A stretch of 11,047 nt of DNA, from the NCBI GenBank assembly GCA_039920305.1, contig JBDSEA010000009.1, positions 1 to 11,047 on the forward strand, given 5' to 3'. Made by a program: the position numbers and the translations under genes. Position 1 is the first letter of the stretch; the number at the start of each line of letters is the position of its first letter. Below, piece after piece: positions 1-7,521 of this stretch. The notes beneath the pieces were generated by a model. It saw only the letters and a program-made list of their open reading frames with translations, did not search any database and was not told where the DNA came from. The stretch is from DASRAJ01 sp039920305. Its GTDB lineage: Bacteria; Bacteroidota; Bacteroidia; Chitinophagales; UBA10324.

Positions 1-587
1 TGAAACGCCGAATCGAGCACCGGACCATCAACATAAAACCCATTAGGATTCGGACGATCAAGCACCAGCAGCTCCACGTTATTTTCAGCACAGGCTTCCA
101 TCATGTAGTGAAGGGTAGAGATGTATGTATAAAAACGCACACCCACATCCTGCAGGTCGTATACCACCAGGTCAATTCCCTTCAATTGGTCTGGTGTGGG
201 CTTGTATTCCTTTCCATAAAGAGAGACAATTGTGATCCCTGTTTTCGGATCCACATCACCCGTTACTGCTTCTCCTGCATCAGCAATTCCCCGAAAGCCA
301 TGCTCCGGAGAAAAAATTTTTTTTATGTCACAATAGAGCGACAGAAGCGTATCAGGTAAAAGTGTTCTCCCCACTACAGAAGTATGGTTTACTACAAGAG
401 CAATCTTTTTGCCTTTTAGAACCGGCAGATATTCATTCATTCTTTCAGCACCTGTAATTACATGAAGTGAGTCTGACAGCGTGGCCTGAGAAAAGGCTTT
501 ACCTGAAAGAAAAAGAACCATTGGTAAGAGGCAAATAGAAAGAAATTGAGCGTTATGATGACGAATGTGTTTGCCTGTTTTAACCAC
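1..587 (-). CDS. namZ: Exo-beta-N-acetylmuramidase NamZ family (DUF1343), N-terminal part; runs off the left edge
   Basis: The first 195 residues are present and the C-terminal part lies outside the window. Residues 13-35 form a hydrophobic signal peptide ending in FSQA, so the product is exported, probably to the periplasm. The mature part reads as the Rossmann-like N-terminal domain of DUF1343/NamZ: KKIALVVNHTSVVG (about 60-73), KKIFSPEHGFRG (89-100), DVGVRFYTYIST (147-158) and LLVLDRPNPNG (173-183). Family members remove terminal N-acetylmuramic acid from peptidoglycan fragments during cell-wall turnover. The GTG at 587 was chosen because a GGAGG motif lies four bases upstream and it gives a complete signal peptide with a basic N-region; an in-frame ATG at 521 would leave a very short one. 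The gene diverges from the permease gene. Family assignment is from recognised motifs; enzymatic activity is inferred. Confidence 0.9.
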   Translation of the reverse strand, partial: MVKTGKHIRHHNAQFLSICLLPMVLFLSGKAFSQATLSDSLHVITGAERMNEYLPVLKGKKIALVVNHTSVVGRTLLPDTLLSLYCDIKKIFSPEHGFRGIADAGEAVTGDVDPKTGITIVSLYGKEYKPTPDQLKGIDLVVYDLQDVGVRFYTYISTLHYMMEACAENNVELLVLDRPNPNGFYVDGPVLDSAF

Positions 588-591
588 ATTG

Positions 592-596
592 CCTCC
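592..596 (-). promoter_or_regulatory. Shine-Dalgarno GGAGG ahead of the GTG start of namZ
   Basis: On the minus strand the order is GGAGG, CAAT, GTG. The four-base spacing is short but usable. It is the only clear Shine-Dalgarno motif found next to a start in this window, and it decides the choice of a GTG start over the internal ATG at 521. Confidence 0.6.
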
Positions 597-755
597 GGGA
601 AAAATACATTGGGACCGAAGATCTGCTTCACCCGGTTCTCCTTTGTTTTTACTAACTGATGATGATGGCACGCTTTGCATATTTTTATCGCAACGAAATA
701 AGCAACAAAAAAACTTTCACACCATTTGTCTGCAAGTGCAGTGCCCTGAATTTTC

Positions 756-1976
756 ATGAACATTGAGCTTTTCATATCCCGCCGCCTTGCGTTTAAATCA
801 AAGAAATCTTTCTCACGCTTCATCATTCGTGTAGCCATGATTGCGGTGTCACTCAGTGTTGCAATAATGATTGTTGCGGGTTCCATCGTCAGCGGCTTTC
901 AAAAAGAGATCAGTGAAAAAGTATTTGGCTTCTGGGGTCATATCATCATCAGAAGCTATGAGGAGAATACCTCCTATGGGGAAGAACCGATCAGCAGCGT
1001 TCAATCATTCTATCCCTCACTGGAAAAAGAAGATGGTGTGCGTCACATACAGGTATTTGCCACCAAGGCGGGAATCATTAAAACGGAAAATGAAATTGAA
1101 GGTATTGTTTTACGGGGTATAGGGAAGGATTTTGACTGGAGCTTTCTTCAGAAATATCTTGTAAAAGGAACCAAGATTTCTGCCGGTGATACTGCTTCAC
1201 AAAAACAAATCATCATATCACAGACGACTGCTGACAGGTTAAAACTAATGGTAGGTGATGAGGTTGTGGTTTATTTTGTTCAGGAGCCCATGCGCTATCG
1301 TAAGCTTACAATCGCAGGTATTTACAAAACCGGCCTTGATGAATATGACCGGATGTATGCGCTGGTCGATATCGGCTTAATCCGGCGCCTGAATGGCTGG
1401 AAGATGAATGAAGTGGGAGGTTTTGAAGTGTACATCAGCAACGTAAATGATCTTGATAAAATGGGGTATCTGATTAATCAAAATTTTGTCGGGCAAAAAC
1501 TGGAAGCACGAACGATGCGTGATATTAATCCTAATTTATTTGACTGGCTCAACCTTCAGAATATGAATGAGCAGGTAATCATTATACTCATGATTCTGGT
1601 AGCAGTGATCAACATGACCACCGTGCTTCTGATTCTTATTCTTGAGCGCACCAATATGATCGGCATTCTCAAATCCCTTGGCGCTTCTGACTGGATGATC
1701 AGGAAAATTTTTCTTTATCATGCGGCATATATCACAGGGCTTGGCTTATTGCTTGGAAATTTTTTAGGCATCGGGCTTGCACTTGCGCAAAAATATCTGC
1801 ACATCATCCGTCTTGATGAACAGTCCTATTATGTTTCCGTAGCTCCCGTAATGCTCGATCCCGTTTATATTATACTGATCAATGCGGGGACATTGATTGT
1901 GTGCCTCATCACGCTCATCATACCGTCTTACCTGGTTTCAAGAATTTCTCCGGTGAAGGCGATAAGGTTTGAGTGA
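756..1976 (+). CDS. ABC transporter permease, LolC/LolE-like (MacB_PCD + FtsX domains)
   Basis: This 406-residue inner-membrane protein has the LolC/LolE layout: a cytoplasmic N-terminus (ISRRLAFKSKK), a first membrane helix at about 23-46 followed by GFQKEI, a large periplasmic domain at about 50-270, and three C-terminal helices at about 273-297, 318-346 and 370-394. The FtsX-type loop ERTNMIGILKSLGAS (297-311) follows helix 2, and the protein ends in ISPVKAIRFE, the usual tail of this family. Length matches LolC/LolE (about 400-415). Relatives work with an ATPase (LolD type) to release lipoproteins from the inner membrane; no ATPase gene is present here, so the partner must be encoded elsewhere. 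No Shine-Dalgarno precedes the ATG. Substrate is inferred only; a more general MacB/FtsX-type exporter role is possible. Confidence 0.88.
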   Translation: MNIELFISRRLAFKSKKSFSRFIIRVAMIAVSLSVAIMIVAGSIVSGFQKEISEKVFGFWGHIIIRSYEENTSYGEEPISSVQSFYPSLEKEDGVRHIQVFATKAGIIKTENEIEGIVLRGIGKDFDWSFLQKYLVKGTKISAGDTASQKQIIISQTTADRLKLMVGDEVVVYFVQEPMRYRKLTIAGIYKTGLDEYDRMYALVDIGLIRRLNGWKMNEVGGFEVYISNVNDLDKMGYLINQNFVGQKLEARTMRDINPNLFDWLNLQNMNEQVIIILMILVAVINMTTVLLILILERTNMIGILKSLGASDWMIRKIFLYHAAYITGLGLLLGNFLGIGLALAQKYLHIIRLDEQSYYVSVAPVMLDPVYIILINAGTLIVCLITLIIPSYLVSRISPVKAIRFE

Positions 1977-2014
1977 AAACTCAGGTTAAGTTTCAAAGAT
2001 TTTATGGAAAGCAT

Positions 2015-2206
2015 TTACACGTTGCCGGGATCCAGCTTTTGCTTTACTCTCTTTTGCTCCTCATCATTATCACCAATGTATCCATACGGACAATGCCTGC
2101 ATCCGCTTCTGCAGCAATAGCCGCGCTTGAAATGATACGCTTCCGTAAAAACAAATAACCCGTCTTCGTTGATATAGTAATCTTCGCCTTCTTTTAGCTT
2201 GTTCAT
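2015..2206 (-). CDS. Small Cys-rich protein of the DUF5522 type
   Basis: A 63-residue protein with the recognisable DUF5522 pattern: KEGEDYYINEDGLFVFTE near the N-terminus, then a cluster GYCCRSGCRHCPYGY with Cys31, Cys32, Cys36 and Cys39. The Cys spacing (CC-x3-C-x2-C) suggests metal binding, zinc or Fe-S, which is inferred. The tail after residue 45 is charged and probably disordered. The ATG at 2206 was chosen over a TTG five codons upstream because the KLKEGEDYY block then starts right after Met. It lies 29 bp downstream of the barrel-protein gene in the same direction, so it is probably the last gene of a pyc-led run, and it converges on the permease gene with 38 bp between stops. No hairpin terminator is evident there. 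Function is unknown. Confidence 0.82.
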   Translation of the reverse strand: MNKLKEGEDYYINEDGLFVFTEAYHFKRGYCCRSGCRHCPYGYIGDNDEEQKRVKQKLDPGNV

Positions 2207-2235
2207 TTCTACGTTTAACAACCGTGGCTACAAAA

Positions 2236-3084
2236 CTATTTCGAAGATTTTTTAAAGGGTATAAGAATTCCTGCCGCAACATACCATTCCATGAAACTGA
2301 AATTCTGATCAGCGCGATCAGGCGCCTCATTATGGATTAGTACGTTTGGCATCGTGATGTAGCCAACGCGGGTTTGCGCTCTTAAAAAGTAATGCTGAAA
2401 AAGCTCAATTTGTGGTCCTGCTTTAGCCGTGATTGAATATCCTGCCAGGTGATAAATATTGTTTAGCCCGTAACCGAAAACACGAACATCAGTACGGGGC
2501 ACCATCCAGATTCCACCGGCGCCGGTATTTAAATCTATTAGGAGCTTGTTTTGGAAAAAAGAAACCACCTTTAATGTGTATTCAACATCGAGTGAAAAAA
2601 GATTAAGCCCGTCAGTATGTTCATAGGTTAAGAAGTCAGGAGTTATGCTCGTAGGAGCGTCAAAATATTCTCCTGCATATTGTTCAGATGCTTCCGGAGA
2701 AACCACTCCCGAAACTTTTGCGATTTGATCCCTGTCAATCACATACTTCATGTGGTCCTGCCCTAATGAAACACTTAAGTGCTCATTGAAGTAATAACCA
2801 AGGCGATAGTTGTATTGCGGAACCGACCATGATGTTAACCCAAAATATTCTTTGAATGTAAATGACGACGGACGATCATGAGCTGTTACACCAAACACCG
2901 TAAAATTATAGCCAGCACCTCTGAAGTGGATGTCACTTCGTGTGAATATTGCGCGATTATAACCCCAATAGAAAAAAAACTTTCGGCTCAGGTCTTTTCG
3001 TTCATTCTCAAGAGATTCAGTTTGAGCATTTGAGTGAAGCGTGAAAAAACTATTTATGATCAAAAGAATAAAAACAATCTTCAT
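2236..3084 (-). CDS. Exported protein, probable outer-membrane beta-barrel, function unknown
   Basis: From the ATG at 3084 the product has 282 residues and opens with a classic signal peptide, MKIVFILLIINSFFTLHSNAQ, cut after AQ. An upstream in-frame ATG at 3144 would place 20 residues before this signal, so the later start is preferred. The mature chain has no further hydrophobic helix and is rich in alternating aromatic/polar stretches such as KFFFYWGYNRAIF, YNYRLGYYFNEHLSVSLG, YHLAGYSITAKAGPQIELF and HYFLRAQTRVGYIT, the pattern of amphipathic beta strands in outer-membrane barrels. It ends in WYVAAGILIPFKKSSK, compatible with a last strand plus a short tail. No family was recognised. It sits 60 bp after the cupin gene and 29 bp before the DUF5522 gene, same strand. 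Localisation is inferred from composition only. Confidence 0.75.
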   Translation of the reverse strand: MKIVFILLIINSFFTLHSNAQTESLENERKDLSRKFFFYWGYNRAIFTRSDIHFRGAGYNFTVFGVTAHDRPSSFTFKEYFGLTSWSVPQYNYRLGYYFNEHLSVSLGQDHMKYVIDRDQIAKVSGVVSPEASEQYAGEYFDAPTSITPDFLTYEHTDGLNLFSLDVEYTLKVVSFFQNKLLIDLNTGAGGIWMVPRTDVRVFGYGLNNIYHLAGYSITAKAGPQIELFQHYFLRAQTRVGYITMPNVLIHNEAPDRADQNFSFMEWYVAAGILIPFKKSSK

Positions 3085-3144
3085 AAAATACCGGGGGTTA
3101 AAATGGGAAAATTTAAATGCAGAATGAAATAATAAAGAAATCAC

Positions 3145-3522
3145 TTATATATTCTTAAGTTTTTCTTTTGTGAACTCATTTTTTTGATTGCCCGTATTCA
3201 AGGTTGAAGCCGGCTCAAACAACATCACCTCACATTCCATTTCCGCATTCGGACGATGCTCCACACCACGTGGAACTATAAGAAATTCTCCGGCATTCAG
3301 CACGATTTTATCAGCCCCGGATTTTTCGGGGTCGCGAAGCTCCATGTTGAAACTTCCTTTCACCACTAAAAACATTTCATCTTCATCATCATGCTTATGC
3401 CACGCAAAAGGGCCATTAATCTTTACGAGTTTTACCATTTGCCCATTAAGCTCCCCTGCAATCCGTGGATCCCAATACTCCTGAATCATCGAAAATTTTT
3501 CAGCGAGATTTATTTTTTCCAT
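3145..3522 (-). CDS. Small single-domain cupin protein
   Basis: A 125-residue protein with both cupin motifs. Motif 1 is WHKHDDEDEMFLVVKG, giving metal ligands His42, His44 and Glu49. Motif 2 is GEFLIVPRGVEHRP, giving His89. The spacing fits the conserved double-stranded beta-helix and implies a cytosolic metal-binding barrel. Such stand-alone cupins may be isomerases, dioxygenases or sugar/small-molecule sensors; the sequence does not say which. The C-terminal 20 residues (after FEPAS) are a charged tail. The gene begins 35 bp after the pyc stop on the same strand, so it is probably co-transcribed. No Shine-Dalgarno is present before the ATG. Confidence 0.87.
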   Translation of the reverse strand: MEKINLAEKFSMIQEYWDPRIAGELNGQMVKLVKINGPFAWHKHDDEDEMFLVVKGSFNMELRDPEKSGADKIVLNAGEFLIVPRGVEHRPNAEMECEVMLFEPASTLNTGNQKNEFTKEKLKNI

Positions 3523-3557
3523 AGACTTTGTATTGTTGGTTTATACAAATGGCTGCA

Positions 3558-6500
3558 TCACATCTCCAGAACCAAATCATCTGTGTCAACTAATGTCCGC
3601 TCCGGCAAAATGATTTTTTTTATTATTCCATCCGTTACTGCTGAAACCGAAGTTTCCATCTTCATAGCTTCAATCATGAACAGGGCCTGGTTCTTTTTCA
3701 CCACCTCACCTTCCTTTACAAAAACTTTTGATAGCAATCCTTGCAGTGGAGCGCCAACTGCACCGGGAGATTTTGCTTTACGATGAGAAATTTTCTTTGC
3801 AGAAAGTTTTTTATCTGCTACTTCAATTGTACGCGTTTGCCCGTTCAGGCGGAAGTAAACCGTACTCATTCCATTCTCATCATCCGAACCAACGTACAGC
3901 AGGCGTACCATTAGTGTTTTCCCTTTCCCAATCTCAATCAAAATTTCTTCGTTGCTCTTCATGCCGAAGAAAAAGGCTGTGGTTGGAATAGTGCTAACAT
4001 CTCCAAACTCTTGCTGATGACGGTAATAATCTTCGAACACCTTTGGATAGAATTTATAAGAAAGGAAATCCAAAAAGGTTTGCTCGGCTTTGAATTGATT
4101 TCTAAAAACAGAAAATTCACTATCAAAATCAACCGGTTTCAGATGCGCATTCGGCAGATCGGTGAAAGGCTGCTCATCTTTCAAAATAATTTTCTGCAGC
4201 TCCTTCGGAAATCCTCCATGAGGCTGACCAATCTCACCTTTGAAAAATCCTTTTACTGATTCGGGGAATGACAGTGTTGATCCTTTTATCATTACATCTT
4301 CTTTTGAAAGCTTATTGGAGATCATGAACATCGCCATATCCCCAACCACTTTTGATGAAGGCGTTACCTTCACGATATCACCGAACAATTCATTCACATC
4401 TTCATATGCATTTTTGATGTCATCCATTCTGTCCGCGAGACCAAGACCCATTGCCTGCGGTTTCAGATTTGAATATTGCCCGCCTGGAATTTCGTGCTGA
4501 TAAACTTCTGCCGTGCCTGCGAGCAATCCGCTTTCAAACGGATAATAATATTCGCGCACTGTTTCCCAATAATTTGAAAACTCATTAAGTGAATCAATAT
4601 TGATTTCGTTTTCCCGTTCATGTCCGCGCATCATCTCCAAAATGGAATTGAAGTTCGGTTGCGATGTTAACCCGCTTATGGAAGCCAGAGCAACATCAAT
4701 CACATCCACGCCGGCTTCTATCGCTTTCAGATAAGTAGCGCTCTGAATTCCCGAAGTGTCATGTGTATGCAGATGGATGGGAATTTTTAATTGCTTCTTC
4801 AATTCTGTTACCAGTAATTCAGCAGCGTATGGCTTTAGCAAGCCGCTCATGTCCTTAATGCCGAGGATGTGTGCGCCCGCGTTTTCCAATTCAGCAGCAA
4901 GGTCAAGGTAGTATTGAAGCGAATATTTCGTTTTGTTTTTATCTAAAATATCTCCGGTATAGCAGATGCATGTCTCGGCGATTCCGCCGGTATGATTTCG
5001 TACAGCATCAATACTTGCTCGCATGCTTCTTGTCCAGTTTAGTGAGTCGAAGATCCTGAAGATGTCAATACCATTCTTCCAGCTTTCTTCAATAAATCTT
5101 TCCACGAGGTTATCAGGATATGCTGAATAGCCAATCGCATTGTTTCCTCTGATAAGCATCTGGAAAAGGATGTTTGGAATTGCTTGCCGCAGCAATTGCA
5201 GCCTCTTCCATGGGCACTCATGCAGAAAACGAAGTGCGACATCGAACGTAGCTCCGCCCCATACTTCCATGGAAAAGACTTCAGGATGATGGTGAGCAAA
5301 GCTTTCAGCTACCTGCATCATGTCGCGGGTGCGAACCCGTGTGGCAAGCAGGGACTGATGGGCATCACGAAACGTAGTGTCGGTATAATGAATTTTCTTT
5401 TCTGCCTTCAGCCATTCACAAAACTTTTTCGCTCCGAGCTCTTCAAGCTTTTGTTTTGTGCCGGGATCAATTTTTTCAATGCGTGAGTAGTCGGGGATTT
5501 TTGCCTTCTGAAAAACGCGTGTTGAATCAGCCTTCGATACATCCGGATTCCCATTCACAACCACATTGGCGAGGTAGCGCAATACACGCGTACCCCGATC
5601 CTGCTGTTGACTAATCAGGAAAAGTTCCGGATGCTTTTCAATGAACCGAACCGTTGCTTTTCCTGCTATAAAAACCGGATGTTGAATTACTTTTTGTAAA
5701 AAGGGGATGTTATTCTTCACGCCACGAATTCTGAATTCATGAAGCGTGCGGCTCATTCGTGCTGCTGCGTCGCTCATCGTTCGGCCATGGGCAGTAATTT
5801 TTACGAGCATGCTGTCGAAGAATGGAGAAACCTTCACTCCCTGGTAAGAGCTGCCCTCATCAATACGAATTCCTTTCCCGCCCGCATTGCGATAGGCGAT
5901 GATGGTTCCGTAGTCAGGCTTGAAATTATTTTGGGGATCCTCAGTAGTGATACGGCACTGAATTGCAAAGCCATTGCAATGAATAGCATCCTGGGAGGGA
6001 ATATCAACCTCCGGTGAATCAAGCGGGCTGCCCTCAGCAATCAGGATCTGGGAGCGAACCAGATCGAACCCTGTTACTTCCTCAGTCACCGTATGCTCCA
6101 CCTGGATGCGAGGATTCACTTCAATGAAAAAAATGTTTTCATCCTTGTCAACCAGGAATTCTACCGTACCTGCATTATTATAGTTTACAGCCCGTGCAAT
6201 GGCGATAGCATGATCGAGTAGTTTCTTTCTTGCCGCCTGGCTAAGCATGGGCGCAGGTGCGATCTCTACTACCTTCTGAAATCTCCGCTGCACACTGCAG
6301 TCGCGTTCGAAGAAGTGTACAATGTTTCCATATTCATCGCCCAGGATTTGCACTTCAATGTGCTTGGGATCATCTACATATTTCTCTATGAAAATCGTAT
6401 CGTCGCCGAAGGCATTACCAGCTTCGCGACGTGCCTCGTTAAAAGCTTTCTCCAATTCATCTTCTGAGAATATGACGCGCATCCCTCTCCCGCCCCCGCC

Positions 6501-6992
6501 GGCACTTGCCTTCAAAATCACCGGCAAGCCGATGCGCCTCGCTTCTTTAAGTGCAACAATTGCATCTGTCAGTTTTTCATAGTTGTCCTCTATGACCGGA
6601 ACCCCGCAATTTTTCGCAACCAGCTTGGAGGCGACCTTATCGCCAAGCTGGTTCATTACGGCCGGCGAGGGTCCAATGAAAATAATTCCTTCTTCAGCAC
6701 ACCGACGTACAAATGCGACATTCTCTGAAAGAAAGCCATAGCCGGGATGAATCGCATCCACGTGATTCACTTTTGCAATGCGGATGATCTCTTCAATATT
6801 GAGATAGGGCTTGAGCGGATCATCATCAGCACCTGCCTGGTAAGCCTCATCAGCCTTATAGCGGTGAAGAGAATAGCGGTCTTCATATGTGTAAACAGCT
6901 ACCGTGATAATTCCCAATTCAGAAGCCGCACGCAGCGCACGAATGGCAATTTCTCCGCGGTTAGCTACAAGAAGCTTGTGAATTTTCCTCAT
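3558..6992 (-). CDS. pyc: Pyruvate carboxylase, full-length single-chain enzyme
   Basis: The 1144-residue chain has the full domain order of pyruvate carboxylase, which converts pyruvate, bicarbonate and ATP to oxaloacetate in the cytosol and so refills the TCA cycle. The biotin carboxylase part (about 1-460) begins KLLVANRGEIAIR, carries the glycine-rich ATP-grasp loop KASAGGGGRGMR (161-172) and the EVNPRIQVEHTVTEEVTGFD block (291-310). The carboxyltransferase TIM barrel (about 530-800) has TTFRDAHQS with Asp543, the probable carboxylated Lys713 in GIKDMSG, and metal ligands His741 and His743 in HLHTHDTSG. A PYC/OADA domain follows (about 815-1000). The biotin carrier domain (about 1075-1144) has EAMKMET with biotinyl-Lys1111, 33 residues from the end, as usual. 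All key residues looked for are present and no frame break is seen. It appears to head the run pyc, cupin, barrel protein, DUF5522. Confidence 0.97.
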   Translation of the reverse strand: MRKIHKLLVANRGEIAIRALRAASELGIITVAVYTYEDRYSLHRYKADEAYQAGADDDPLKPYLNIEEIIRIAKVNHVDAIHPGYGFLSENVAFVRRCAEEGIIFIGPSPAVMNQLGDKVASKLVAKNCGVPVIEDNYEKLTDAIVALKEARRIGLPVILKASAGGGGRGMRVIFSEDELEKAFNEARREAGNAFGDDTIFIEKYVDDPKHIEVQILGDEYGNIVHFFERDCSVQRRFQKVVEIAPAPMLSQAARKKLLDHAIAIARAVNYNNAGTVEFLVDKDENIFFIEVNPRIQVEHTVTEEVTGFDLVRSQILIAEGSPLDSPEVDIPSQDAIHCNGFAIQCRITTEDPQNNFKPDYGTIIAYRNAGGKGIRIDEGSSYQGVKVSPFFDSMLVKITAHGRTMSDAAARMSRTLHEFRIRGVKNNIPFLQKVIQHPVFIAGKATVRFIEKHPELFLISQQQDRGTRVLRYLANVVVNGNPDVSKADSTRVFQKAKIPDYSRIEKIDPGTKQKLEELGAKKFCEWLKAEKKIHYTDTTFRDAHQSLLATRVRTRDMMQVAESFAHHHPEVFSMEVWGGATFDVALRFLHECPWKRLQLLRQAIPNILFQMLIRGNNAIGYSAYPDNLVERFIEESWKNGIDIFRIFDSLNWTRSMRASIDAVRNHTGGIAETCICYTGDILDKNKTKYSLQYYLDLAAELENAGAHILGIKDMSGLLKPYAAELLVTELKKQLKIPIHLHTHDTSGIQSATYLKAIEAGVDVIDVALASISGLTSQPNFNSILEMMRGHERENEINIDSLNEFSNYWETVREYYYPFESGLLAGTAEVYQHEIPGGQYSNLKPQAMGLGLADRMDDIKNAYEDVNELFGDIVKVTPSSKVVGDMAMFMISNKLSKEDVMIKGSTLSFPESVKGFFKGEIGQPHGGFPKELQKIILKDEQPFTDLPNAHLKPVDFDSEFSVFRNQFKAEQTFLDFLSYKFYPKVFEDYYRHQQEFGDVSTIPTTAFFFGMKSNEEILIEIGKGKTLMVRLLYVGSDDENGMSTVYFRLNGQTRTIEVADKKLSAKKISHRKAKSPGAVGAPLQGLLSKVFVKEGEVVKKNQALFMIEAMKMETSVSAVTDGIIKKIILPERTLVDTDDLVLEM

Positions 6993-7056
6993 GGGTAAAA
7001 GTGGAAGGTAGCGAAGTTACTGCGGACAATGGAAGTCTCTCTATTGTTAAATCATA

Positions 7057-7101
7057 CCTTCCTGTAATGATGAAGGCAGCAGGCAATAAGATTCAGGAAG
7101 G
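7057..7101. repeat. Imperfect inverted repeat upstream of pyc
   Basis: CCTTCCTG at 7057-7064 is the exact reverse complement of CAGGAAGG at 7094-7101, separated by 29 bases and lying within the 5' leader or promoter region of pyc. It could be an operator or a long-loop hairpin, or chance. The rest of 6993-7168 shows no gene and no TAnnTTTG-type Bacteroidota promoter element on the pyc strand. Confidence 0.2.
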
Positions 7102-7168
7102 ATTTAATCTAATGATTTAGCTGTTGAAAAACGTCTCCGTATTTTGAAATTATTAAATGCACATTCAA

Positions 7169-7471
7169 TTATTCCTTCACAATTTTCCTCACCTGTTTTT
7201 CACTGCCAAAAGAAATTTCAACAAAATAAATTCCCGGAATAAATTCTTTTCCAAAAGTAATATCGCCTTGTGCATGATGGATGAATGCGAGTTCTCTTCC
7301 CAGTATATCGCAAATTCTCAATTCAGCATGCTCAATTCCTTTACGGATCGTAAACCTCCCTGGCTGCTACGTAAAAATTTACACTGATGTTTCCGTCTCT
7401 GAAAATTTCAGATCATGTCCATCCGGTTGACTCAAATTCCCGCTTGAGGAAAATGCCGGAGAGTAAAGATT
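7169..7471 (-). pseudogene. Relic of a T9SS type A C-terminal sorting domain (decayed secreted-protein gene)
   Basis: On the minus strand, ending at a TAA at 7169-7171, one frame reads GRFTIRKGIEHAELRICDILGRE, then FIPGIYFVEISFGSEKQVRKIVKE. This is the typical second half of a T9SS sorting domain, in which a secreted protein's tail is recognised by the type IX machinery. The same frame continues upstream through two in-frame stops, TAG at 7367-7369 and TAA at 7379-7381, placed where the usual YPNP segment should be. Beyond them it reads SETETSV and further polar residues up to a TGA at 7472-7474. No start codon or N-terminal cargo domain is present. The stretch is therefore a dead 3' remnant, not an active gene. 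It lies between pyc and an intact T9SS cargo gene on the opposite strand. Confidence 0.72.
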
Positions 7472-7521
7472 TCACATTACTGAATTGATAATAGATTGTA
7501 AGAAAGAATATTAAATTTGGT

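Noticed and set aside
458..757. Minus-strand open frame of about 100 codons across the namZ/permease divide (MKIQGTALADKW...)
   Set aside because: It overlaps the well-supported namZ frame and has no recognisable domain. The namZ frame with GGAGG and GTG explains the region better.
1973..2158. Plus-strand open frame of 61 codons with a hydrophobic stretch just after the permease gene
   Set aside because: It lies antisense to the DUF5522 gene, whose Cys pattern and N-terminal motif are clearly real.
7512..7519. TAAATTTG as a promoter -7 element for the LRR gene
   Set aside because: It ends only two bases before the ATG and has no TTG at the expected distance (the nearest is 24 bases upstream). 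It is usable only if translation starts at Met15, so it was not listed as a feature.
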